Positions 46,310 through 53,772 of a DNA stretch of 64,000 nucleotides are shown in pieces. A model generated the notes under the pieces. That model saw only the letters and a list, made by a program, of their open reading frames with translations, was not told the origin of the DNA and ran no database searches. How positions within the stretch are numbered: position 1 is the stretch's first letter; each line of letters begins with the position of its first letter. The position numbers and the translations under genes were made by a program. Source of the stretch: Flavobacterium segetis (GTDB lineage Bacteria > Bacteroidota > Bacteroidia > Flavobacteriales > Flavobacteriaceae); the NCBI RefSeq assembly GCF_900129575.1, contig NZ_FQWE01000006.1:124001-188000 (forward strand), read 5' to 3'.

Positions 46310-48226
46310 TTATGAAAATTGAGTAAGTTTAAATTTACTTTTTATTAATTCTTCCAATTCTCGCATAGGAGCAAGCGCATTTTTCAGTTTTTCACGATCA
46401 ACTTTAGATAATTCATCTAGATTAATAAATTGTCCTGAACTATCATTCTTTAAACCTTCTACCGTTCTAAATTTTGATAAAATTAAAAATGCTTCAGCAC
46501 AATTCAAATATATTTCTGCGTGTTTAGTGTCACTTATTGCTAGCTGCTTAAACCTTTGAAATGTGTTATTTATTCCTCTTATTTCAAAATATAGAGCAAA
46601 TAATCTTGCACCGTCAATTAGTGGTAACAATGCACGAGTTTTGATATCAAATTTATTTTTATTAGCACCTTCATCTTCGACATTGAAATTTTTAAAAAAA
46701 CTAAGTGGAGAATTTTTTCGTAAAGCATCATTTCCTAAAAAATCATAAAATAATGTATTGTTTTTCGAATTTTTAAAAATAACATTTGTGATAGTATCCT
46801 CAATTTTTTGTTCTCCAAAAGCAATTTCATAATCAAAAAATACACTACTAATTTCATTGCTATTTTCACCTGGAGTATTCATCCAGTTATCATATTGTTT
46901 TACCCAATCAGTCAACGATTTACACCATAATAAATTACTTCCCAAGTGGCCATTTGGACAAAGATTATAGCCAATTTCTTCTAAAGTGAAAGTCGTTTTT
47001 TTAGCTAATTTTATAAAATAATCCTTTACTTCACGATATTTATCTGCCGCTACATCTTCAAAAATTAGAATGCTATCTTGATCTGTTAACAATAATTGTT
47101 CTTTTCTTCCTTGACTGCCAATACTTAACCATGCAAAACGAGCAGGAGGTGAGCCAAGATCTAAAATAGACAATTCAACAGATCGCTTAATAATCGCTAA
47201 GTTTATTTCACTAGCAATATTGAAAATATGAGAAATGGGAATATTTTTAGTGATCGAAGTTTGAATTAAATCGGTGAGACGATCCCGAATTTGTTTTAAC
47301 TCTTTAGGAGCCTGACATCGCTTAATTTCTTTAATTAGAACTCCAGGATTGCTGGCTTGCGCAATAATTAAATCATGTTCATTAATAATTCCTTTTATAG
47401 TCGATTTATCAGTCCCATCGTGGGTTACACAAAGGTGAGTCGCGTTATGTTTTAACATCAAAAGTTGTGCTTCCGCCAAAGAAATGTTTTCCATCACAGT
47501 GATCACTGGCGAAGACATAATTTTATCAACAGTTACAGTTAATGGATAACGACCAGTGGCTATTTTTGAGCGCATATCTGTATCGGTGATAATACCTATT
47601 GGTACATCATTGTCACATATAAGTATGCTATTTTTCAAGCTAGCAGTCATAGCTAATGCCGCTTCTTGAACCGTTGTACTACTTGTAGTTTTTAAAGGGG
47701 TAATATTGTAAGAAAGTGACTGAAAATATTGCATTTCTGATTGTTGATCAGAATAATAGACGGTATCAGAAATTAATTTACCTGTTAAATTTTCTTTATC
47801 TTTTGGATTTCTTGTATTTACAGCAAAACTTTCTAATAAATAATTTAAAACTTCTGAGTTATTGGCAACAAATGGTCGGAAAGTGGCAATTGGAATTGCA
47901 TAAATTATACTTTCTTCTCTTGCCTTAGCAGTCATCATATAATTGTTTTTAGCAAAAAATGGACGTAAACCAAATAAATCTCCAACAGAACATTTATTGA
48001 GTAGAGATTCCTCAGCATCGGCAATTACAGATAAATTTACAACACCAGATGCAACAACGTAAAAGCTATCGTGTAGAATTTCGTTAACTTGAAATAATTC
48101 TTTATTTTTTTCGAGATTTAAAACGCGAATACTTGAAGCAATTTCCGATAATTGATCAAAAGTCAAATGATTAAATGGTGGATATCCCTTCAGAAAATCA
48201 GCAATATGTTCAGCAATTGTATTCAT
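46310..48226 (-). CDS. CNB-CBS-DUF294 nucleotidyltransferase-like signalling protein
   Basis: A 638-residue cytosolic protein from ATG 48226 (an earlier in-frame start at 48283 would add a spurious hydrophobic leader). Domains in order: cyclic-nucleotide-binding domain (about 5-125), two CBS motifs (about 165-290, including ICDNDVPIGIITDTDMRS and GIINEHDLI), a DUF294 GlnD-like nucleotidyltransferase core (SIGSQGRKEQLLLTDQD, about 365-390) and a DUF294 C-terminal helical domain. It may sense nucleotides and modify a target. It forms a two-gene unit with the exonuclease-like protein. Confidence 0.9.
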   Translation of the reverse strand: MNTIAEHIADFLKGYPPFNHLTFDQLSEIASSIRVLNLEKNKELFQVNEILHDSFYVVASGVVNLSVIADAEESLLNKCSVGDLFGLRPFFAKNNYMMTAKAREESIIYAIPIATFRPFVANNSEVLNYLLESFAVNTRNPKDKENLTGKLISDTVYYSDQQSEMQYFQSLSYNITPLKTTSSTTVQEAALAMTASLKNSILICDNDVPIGIITDTDMRSKIATGRYPLTVTVDKIMSSPVITVMENISLAEAQLLMLKHNATHLCVTHDGTDKSTIKGIINEHDLIIAQASNPGVLIKEIKRCQAPKELKQIRDRLTDLIQTSITKNIPISHIFNIASEINLAIIKRSVELSILDLGSPPARFAWLSIGSQGRKEQLLLTDQDSILIFEDVAADKYREVKDYFIKLAKKTTFTLEEIGYNLCPNGHLGSNLLWCKSLTDWVKQYDNWMNTPGENSNEISSVFFDYEIAFGEQKIEDTITNVIFKNSKNNTLFYDFLGNDALRKNSPLSFFKNFNVEDEGANKNKFDIKTRALLPLIDGARLFALYFEIRGINNTFQRFKQLAISDTKHAEIYLNCAEAFLILSKFRTVEGLKNDSSGQFINLDELSKVDREKLKNALAPMRELEELIKSKFKLTQFS

Positions 48227-48408
48227 AGAAAATGGATAAATAAATATCGATTGTAAAAATAACAATTTTAAAAATACAATCACAACGAAACTAAATTATC
48301 CCACAGTAAATTATACAAAACTTAAATGTTTCATAAAATAAATAAGGATATTTATGATTAATTCGAAGTTGTTTTATTTTTACTAGATTAACTAAAATAT
48401 TTAAGATC

Positions 48409-48915
48409 ATGAAATTAATTAATAAAATGCAATTTTCGCTTATTGCTTTATTTATTGTCTCCCTAGCATCAGCACAAGGAAAGCCAAAGAGCACAAAAGA
48501 AATGATCAGCGGTAAAATTAATGATGCTACAATTACAGTAAATTATGGTAGCCCATCAGTAAACGGAAGAGAAATTTGGGGAGGATTAGTGCCTTTCAAT
48601 CAAGTTTGGCGTGCTGGTGCAAATGAAGCAACAACTTTTGAAACTACGAAAGATGTAATGGTCGAAGGATCAAAATTAGCTGCTGGAAAATACTCTTTTT
48701 TCTTAATTCCAAATGAAAAAGAATGCATTATTATATTTAACAAAGTTGCAAAGCAATGGGGATCTGGAAAATATGATGAGAAGGAAGATCAATTAAGAGT
48801 AAAAGTAAAACAACAAGCTGTAAAAATGCCAACAGAAAAATTGACTTATAAAATTGAAAAAAACAAAATGATATTAAATTGGTCTAATTGGAGCATACCG
48901 ATATCCATAAAGTAA
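48409..48915 (+). CDS. DUF2911 secreted protein
   Basis: A 168-residue protein with a signal peptide (to about residue 23, ending SLASAQG). It has the DUF2911 pattern: ATITVNYGSPSVNGREIWGG, VPFNQVWRAGANEATTFE, LAAGKYSFFLIPNE, and a closing NWSNWSIPISIK. The family is common in Bacteroidetes and has no assigned activity. It is a single gene with a strong terminator. A second in-frame ATG at 48427 would shorten the leader slightly. Confidence 0.87.
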   Translation: MKLINKMQFSLIALFIVSLASAQGKPKSTKEMISGKINDATITVNYGSPSVNGREIWGGLVPFNQVWRAGANEATTFETTKDVMVEGSKLAAGKYSFFLIPNEKECIIIFNKVAKQWGSGKYDEKEDQLRVKVKQQAVKMPTEKLTYKIEKNKMILNWSNWSIPISIK

Positions 48916-48930
48916 AATAAAACATATTTT

Positions 48931-48963
48931 GAAAGAAGCATTACCGAAAGGTGATGCTTTTTC
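48931..48963 (+). terminator. intrinsic terminator after the DUF2911 gene
   Basis: AAGCATTACC (48936-48945) and GGTGATGCTT (48950-48959) form a stem with one wobble and a GAAA tetraloop; flanking GAAAG and CTTTTTC extend it and give the T-run. It begins 16 bases after the stop codon. Confidence 0.88.
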
Positions 48964-49081
48964 AATTAGAAAGCATACTTAAATATAAAAACAATAGTTT
49001 CTATTTTACATAATATAAATTATAGTTCATTTAGTAGTGAGCAATTTTCTAGGTTTTTTAAACTCTATGCAAAGTAATATC

Positions 49082-49501
49082 TTATGAACTCTTTAAGTTC
49101 GACAAAACTAAATGTGTTGTTGGTTCACCATAAACTAAAAGCCGATCGATAAATTGTTGTAAATGAAACTGATCTTTTAAAATTACCTTCATAAAAATAT
49201 TATGTGTTCCAGTAATCCGATAAATTTCTGCGATTTCAGGAAAAAGATTCAATTTATCACAAAACAAATTTAATTTACCGCTAAATAGTTTAAACATTAT
49301 AAAGACCTCTAATCCATATCCCAATTTTGTGTTATTTAGTTGAACATTATAGCCTTTAATTATATCTGTATCTTCTAATTTTTGCACTCGTTCCCGTACA
49401 CTAGATGGTGACAGACCTATTTTTTTGCCAATATCAACAAATGACATTCTAGCATTTTCGTTTAATTTCTCGATTATTTTTAAATCTATTGAATCAACCA
49501 T
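49082..49501 (-). CDS. Lrp/AsnC-family transcriptional regulator
   Basis: A 139-residue regulator with an N-terminal HTH (LKIIEKLNENARMSFVDIGK, then LSPSSVRERVQKLE) and a C-terminal RAM ligand-binding domain (about 65-139, with ITGTHNIFMKVILKD). It is transcribed divergently from the TauE-type exporter gene 105 bp away, so it probably regulates that gene and itself in response to an amino acid or other small effector. Confidence 0.9.
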   Translation of the reverse strand: MVDSIDLKIIEKLNENARMSFVDIGKKIGLSPSSVRERVQKLEDTDIIKGYNVQLNNTKLGYGLEVFIMFKLFSGKLNLFCDKLNLFPEIAEIYRITGTHNIFMKVILKDQFHLQQFIDRLLVYGEPTTHLVLSNLKSS

Positions 49502-49594
49502 ATAAAAAGTTTTAAAGCTCTAAAATTACATTTTTAAAATGGAATATTAAACAAAAATCCGTTGATTAAATTTTAATTTGTTTTTGTGTAATAC

Positions 49595-49602
49595 TACTTT
49601 TG
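49595..49602 (+). promoter_or_regulatory. candidate -7 box abutting the tauE-type start codon
   Basis: TACTTTTG fits TAnnTTTG and ends four bases before the ATG at 49607. Transcription from it would give a leaderless or nearly leaderless mRNA. A TTTG at 49577-49580 is only 14 bases upstream, shorter than usual spacing. Confidence 0.4.
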
Positions 49603-49606
49603 AGCC

Positions 49607-50326
49607 ATGGATATCACTTTGACGTTACTAATTATTGGAATATTTCTTGGTTTTTTTATTCAAACTATTAGCGGATTTGCCGGTGCTTTAGTAGCACTAC
49701 CTTTTCTATTAGTTGTTATGCCTTTAAAAGACGCTGTTTGCTACATTTCAATATTTTATTCTATTTCTACACCAATTTATTTCTACAGAGAATGGAAGAA
49801 TATGAATAAACTACTACTAAAAAAACTAATTATAACCTCCCTAATTGGAATTTTAATAGGTTCTTTTATTTTGCTCTATGGTCAGCCGATAATCTTAAAA
49901 AAAGCACTTGGACTATTTATTATCTTGTTCGTAGCTAACAGTCTATTAAATAGTAAAGTTTATCATTTCGGTTCGAAAACAAAATACTTACTAGGACTTT
50001 TTGGTGGCTTTTTTTCTGGAGTTTTTTCCACAGGAGGTCCATTGTATGCTATCATAATCAAAAATGAAACAAGTGAAATAAAAGTTTTTAGAGCTACTAT
50101 GTTTGGAATATTAGGTCTGGTATCAATGATGCGGATTTCCATCTTAGCATTTGAAGGTGCCATTACAACAACAAAATTGTCTAATTCGATCTATGTTTTA
50201 CCATTTTTCATTTCGGCTTTAATTCTGGGAAAGATGGTTTATTTAAAATTAAATGAGCAATTTTTAAAAAATTTTATATTAATACTTCTTTTTATCTCTG
50301 GACTAATGTTACTGATAAAAAATTAA
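49607..50326 (+). CDS. sulfite exporter TauE/SafE family membrane protein
   Basis: A 239-residue protein with seven or eight membrane helices. TauE features include GFFIQTISGFAGALVALPFLL, the internal repeat GLFGGFFSGVFSTGGPLYAI and the final helix ILLFISGLMLLIKN. The family exports or imports small organic anions, often sulfur compounds. It lies divergent to an Lrp regulator. Its last 35 or so codons are duplicated at 51204-51312 as part of a tandem duplication. Confidence 0.88.
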   Translation: MDITLTLLIIGIFLGFFIQTISGFAGALVALPFLLVVMPLKDAVCYISIFYSISTPIYFYREWKNMNKLLLKKLIITSLIGILIGSFILLYGQPIILKKALGLFIILFVANSLLNSKVYHFGSKTKYLLGLFGGFFSGVFSTGGPLYAIIIKNETSEIKVFRATMFGILGLVSMMRISILAFEGAITTTKLSNSIYVLPFFISALILGKMVYLKLNEQFLKNFILILLFISGLMLLIKN

Positions 50327-50369
50327 AATTTTACTTAGAGTAAGAATATCACTTTACTATTTTTTAAGC

Positions 50370-51176
50370 CTAAATATGTTTCATTGCTTCTTTCTCTGAT
50401 GCTGTAAGTCCGCTTTGCATCATTCCTGCATCTTCATACATTTTATTAGGTAAACTTTTAGATTCAATTATGCCCATAATTGCTGGATGTACATAATAGG
50501 ATCTGCAAACTGTTGGCGTATTACCAAGTTCGTCAGCTGCTATACGAATCAAAGCAATTACTAAATTTACTTTTTTTAGTTTTACCAATTGCTTCAATTG
50601 CATATGGATAAAGTTCAACTGCTAATCTACTGGCAACCCAAGTTCTAAAGTCCTTACTACTAAAATTTTCACCCATATTTGTTCGAATGTAATCATTGAC
50701 ATCCTCGCTATCAATTGCATGAAAGTTTCCTTCCGCACCTTTATATCTAAAAATTTCAAAACCTGGCAATTCAGCTGATTTTTAAATTAATTTTGCCAGT
50801 TGGACATCATCAATTTCTACGTGTCGCATTTGGTTACTTTTTCCTTTATATTCAAAAGTTACTTGATTATTTTTAAAAGTCATGTGCTTTCTTCTTAAAG
50901 TTGTCAAGCCAAAAGTTCCATTTTGATTAGCGTATTGTTTATTTCCAATTTTGATCCCAGTTTCATCTAAAAACAAAACGATTAATACTAATACTTTATC
51001 CTTATTCCAATCCTTAGTGGAAATATCAGCAATGATTTTCTTTCTAAATTTGGTCAATGCTGTACCAAAATCATTCATTTTGGCAAACTTCTCTTCTTGT
51101 CTTGCTTTTTCAAATTCAGAGTGATAGATATATTGTTTTCTCTCTTTAGCATCTCTGCCAATAGCTTGTATATGTA
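50370..51176 (-). pseudogene. broken, 5'-truncated copy of DNA topoisomerase IB
   Basis: This stretch is a degraded duplicate of the intact gene at 52663-53670, with a difference roughly every 15-25 bases. It lacks the first 68 or so codons: similarity stops abruptly at about 51175. A nonsense change at 50779-50781 (Lys codon AAA to TAA) and a one-base insertion near 50560 split it into three reading pieces (50370-50618, 50533-50769, and 50782 upward). It still contains the catalytic Tyr region (VCRSYYVHPAIMG), but in separate frames. It cannot make an active enzyme. Confidence 0.92.
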
Positions 51177-51203
51177 CTTCCTTTTTTTACTTTAGTATTA
51201 GTA

Positions 51204-51312
51204 TTAGTATTAGGTAAAATGGTTTATTTAAAATTAAATAAGGAGTTTTTGAAAAAAATTATTTTGACACTGCTTTTTATCTCTGGTTTATTACTGGTAA
51301 TAAAAATTAGAG
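51204..51312 (+). pseudogene. 3' fragment of the tauE-type gene (duplication remnant)
   Basis: Bases here translate to LGKMVYLKLNKEFLKK and onward to LLFISGLLLVIK, closely matching the last 35 residues of the TauE-type protein at 49607-50326 (LGKMVYLKLNEQFLKN). No upstream part of the gene is present. A TTAGTA triplet repeat (51192-51213) lies at its left breakpoint. Confidence 0.88.
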
Positions 51313-51328
51313 TGCCAATAAGACGTAT

Positions 51329-51362
51329 TTACTAAAACTTAAATTCATTTAAGTTTTAGTAA
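51329..51362. promoter_or_regulatory. 34-bp palindrome, probable operator of the MFS gene
   Basis: TTACTAAAACTTAAAT (51329-51344) and ATTTAAGTTTTAGTAA (51347-51362) are perfect reverse complements separated by TC. The right arm covers the -33 region expected for the -7 box TACCTTTG at 51377-51384, so a repressor bound here would block the MFS promoter. No cognate regulator gene is adjacent. It could also serve as a terminator-like hairpin, but no T-run follows. Confidence 0.7.
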
Positions 51363-51376
51363 GATTATAAATAATT

Positions 51377-51384
51377 TACCTTTG
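51377..51384 (+). promoter_or_regulatory. -7 box of the MFS efflux gene
   Basis: TACCTTTG is a good TAnnTTTG match 25 bases before the MFS ATG at 51409 and directly downstream of the large palindrome. Of the -7 candidates in this window it has the best context. Confidence 0.55.
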
Positions 51385-51408
51385 CAAAAAATTAAAAATT
51401 ATTATTAG

Positions 51409-52644
51409 ATGACTGATCCCGAAATGGAAGTTACAGAAATGTCCAAATCAAAATATATTAAATTAATTCTGATATTAGGATCTTTGACCGCTTTAGGACC
51501 GTTTTCTATTGATATGTATTTACCTGGTTTTGCTGGAATTGCTAGGGATTTAAATACCTCAGTTGCTAATGTTTCTATGACCTTATCCAGTTATTTTATT
51601 GGAATATCGGCAGGTCAATTACTTTACGGACCCTTGTTAGACCGTTTTGGACGAAAGAAACCACTATTTATAGGATTGCTGGTTTACATCTTTGCTTCTT
51701 TAGGTTGCATTTTTGTACAGGATATTGACATCTTTATTGGTTTACGTTTTATTCAAGCTGTAGGAAGTTGTGCGGCTACAGTAGCTTCAATAGCTATGGT
51801 TAGAGATTTATTTCCAGTTAAAGATATTCCTAAAGTTTTTTCGATGTTGATGTTAGTAGTTGGTCTATCGCCTATGCTAGCTCCCACAATTGGAGGTTAT
51901 GTGACGGCTGATTATGGATGGCACACGGTATTTTTTATATTGATGTATATGGGTATAGTTATTCTTATCGCTTCTCAAATTGTACTCCCTAACTCCTATT
52001 TACCAGATACTTCAATATCATTGAAACCCAAGCCCATAATCAACAATTTTCTAAACATTATAAAGGAGCCACAATTTTATACGTATGCATTTGCCGGGGC
52101 AATAGCATTTTCAGGATTGTTTACTTATGTTGCAGCCTCACCTATTCTATTTATGGATATTTTTAAAGTAGATGCTAAAACTTATGGTTGGATTTTTGCT
52201 TTTATGTCTTTAAGTTTTATCGGTGCCAGCCAGTTAAATTCATTATTACTAAAAAAGTTTACAAGTGAGCAAATGATTTTTGGCGCGCTAATTTCGCAAG
52301 CATTTGTTAGCATATTGTTTTTGATATTAGCGATTAACAACTATTTGGGATTATATGAAACAATAGGTATGTTATTTTTATTTTTAGCTTGTTTAGGAAT
52401 TTCAAATCCTAATACAGCTGGTCTAACACTCGCTCCATTTTCGAGAAATGCCGGAAGTGCTTCCGCTTTGATGGGTGCTATTCAATTAGGATTAGGAGCA
52501 TTCGCTTCCTTTGCGGTTGGTATTTTTGTCCAAAATTCTGTTTTACCCATGGTGATTATAATGACCACTTCTACGTTGTTGGCATTAATTATATTAATTG
52601 TAGGCAAAAAAAGAATTAAAGCAGCTGTTTTAATTAATAGATAA
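51409..52644 (+). CDS. Bcr/CflA-type multidrug efflux MFS transporter
   Basis: A 411-residue twelve-helix drug:H+ antiporter. Motifs are ALGPFSIDMYLPGF (Bcr/CflA signature in TM1), LLYGPLLDRFGRKKPLFIG (MFS motif A) and the motif C-like VVGLSPMLAPTIGGY in TM5. It likely expels bicyclomycin, chloramphenicol or similar compounds. It sits inside the duplicated tauE-topIB region, present in one copy only, with its own palindromic operator and promoter. It ends 18 bases before the convergent topoisomerase gene. Confidence 0.92.
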   Translation: MTDPEMEVTEMSKSKYIKLILILGSLTALGPFSIDMYLPGFAGIARDLNTSVANVSMTLSSYFIGISAGQLLYGPLLDRFGRKKPLFIGLLVYIFASLGCIFVQDIDIFIGLRFIQAVGSCAATVASIAMVRDLFPVKDIPKVFSMLMLVVGLSPMLAPTIGGYVTADYGWHTVFFILMYMGIVILIASQIVLPNSYLPDTSISLKPKPIINNFLNIIKEPQFYTYAFAGAIAFSGLFTYVAASPILFMDIFKVDAKTYGWIFAFMSLSFIGASQLNSLLLKKFTSEQMIFGALISQAFVSILFLILAINNYLGLYETIGMLFLFLACLGISNPNTAGLTLAPFSRNAGSASALMGAIQLGLGAFASFAVGIFVQNSVLPMVIIMTTSTLLALIILIVGKKRIKAAVLINR

Positions 52645-52662
52645 AAAGCTGCCAATTCAATT

Positions 52663-53670
52663 TTAAATATGTTTCATTACTTCTTTTTCTGATGCTGTAA
52701 GTCCGCTTTGCATCATTCCTACATCTTCATATATTTTATTAGGTAAACTTTTAGATTCAATTTTGCCCATAATTGCTGGATGCACATAATAGGATCTGCA
52801 AACTGTTGGCGTATTACCAAGTTCTTCAGCGACCATACGAATCAAAGTATTACTAAATTTACTTTTTTTAGTTTTACCAATTGCTTCAATTGCATATGGA
52901 TAAAGTTCAACTGCTAATCTACTGGCAACCCAAGTTCTAAAATCCTTACTACTAAAATTTTCATCCATATTTGTTCGAATGTAATCATTGACATCTTCGC
53001 TATCAATTGAATGAAAGTTTCCATCCGCACCTTTATATCTAAAAATTTCAAAACCTGGTAACTCAGCTGATTTTTTAATTAATTTTGCCAGTTGGACATC
53101 ATCAATTTCTACGTGTCGCATTTGGTTACTTTTTCCTTTATATTCAAAAGTTACCTGATTATTTTCAAAAGTCATGTGCTTTCTTCTTAAAGTTGTCAAG
53201 CCAAAAGTTCCATTTTGATTAGCGTATTGTTTATTTCCAATTCTGATCCCAGTTTCATCTAAAAACAAAACGATTAATGCTAATACTTTATCCTTATTCC
53301 AGTCCTTTGTGGAAATATCAGCAATGATTTTCTTTCTGAATTTGGTCAATGCTTTACCAAAATCTTTCATTTTGGCAAACTTCTCTTCTTGTCTTGCTTT
53401 TTCAAATTCAGAGTGATAGATATATTGCTTTCTCCCTTTAGCATCTCTACCAATAGCTTGTATATGTCCATCATCCCATTTACATATATAAACATCATTC
53501 CACATAGGCGGAATGATCAGTCGGCGAAATCTACTTAGTAGTATGGTGTCAGTAATTTTGTTTCCTTCTTCATCAAAGTATTGGTAGCCCTTACCTCTCT
53601 TCCGCTTATGAATTGACATTGCTTCATCATCAACATGTTTGATCTCTTGCTTAGTCTCTTTTTTATTCAT
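52663..53670 (-). CDS. DNA topoisomerase IB (poxvirus/eukaryote-like)
   Basis: A 335-residue protein with the compact bacterial topoisomerase IB layout: N-terminal beta domain (about 20-85, including IPPMWNDVYIC and GHIQAIGRDAKGRKQY) and a catalytic domain with the Arg/Lys residues in LTTLRRKHMTF, SSKDFRTWVASR and the Tyr nucleophile in TVCRSYYVHPAIMG. It relaxes positive and negative supercoils through a 3'-phosphotyrosine bond. An inactivated second copy lies at 50370-51176. Bacterial topoisomerase IB genes are thought to have spread by lateral transfer. Confidence 0.93.
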   Translation of the reverse strand: MNKKETKQEIKHVDDEAMSIHKRKRGKGYQYFDEEGNKITDTILLSRFRRLIIPPMWNDVYICKWDDGHIQAIGRDAKGRKQYIYHSEFEKARQEEKFAKMKDFGKALTKFRKKIIADISTKDWNKDKVLALIVLFLDETGIRIGNKQYANQNGTFGLTTLRRKHMTFENNQVTFEYKGKSNQMRHVEIDDVQLAKLIKKSAELPGFEIFRYKGADGNFHSIDSEDVNDYIRTNMDENFSSKDFRTWVASRLAVELYPYAIEAIGKTKKSKFSNTLIRMVAEELGNTPTVCRSYYVHPAIMGKIESKSLPNKIYEDVGMMQSGLTASEKEVMKHI

Positions 53671-53772
53671 TTCAATTAAAATTTATTGAATGGAAAGATA
53701 ATACTGAAATTTAACAATCAGTTTTAAAATTTTTATCTTTAATTACAAAATTAGATTTAACACAAGCAATCA

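Noticed and set aside
50370..51078. Three small minus-strand genes of 78 to 98 codons
   Set aside because: They are pieces of one topoisomerase IB copy split by a nonsense change and a frameshift; each matches the intact gene at 52663-53670.
51177..51408. Insertion sequence between topIB pseudogene and MFS gene
   Set aside because: No transposase, terminal inverted repeats or target-site duplication; the content is a tauE tail, a microsatellite and a promoter palindrome.
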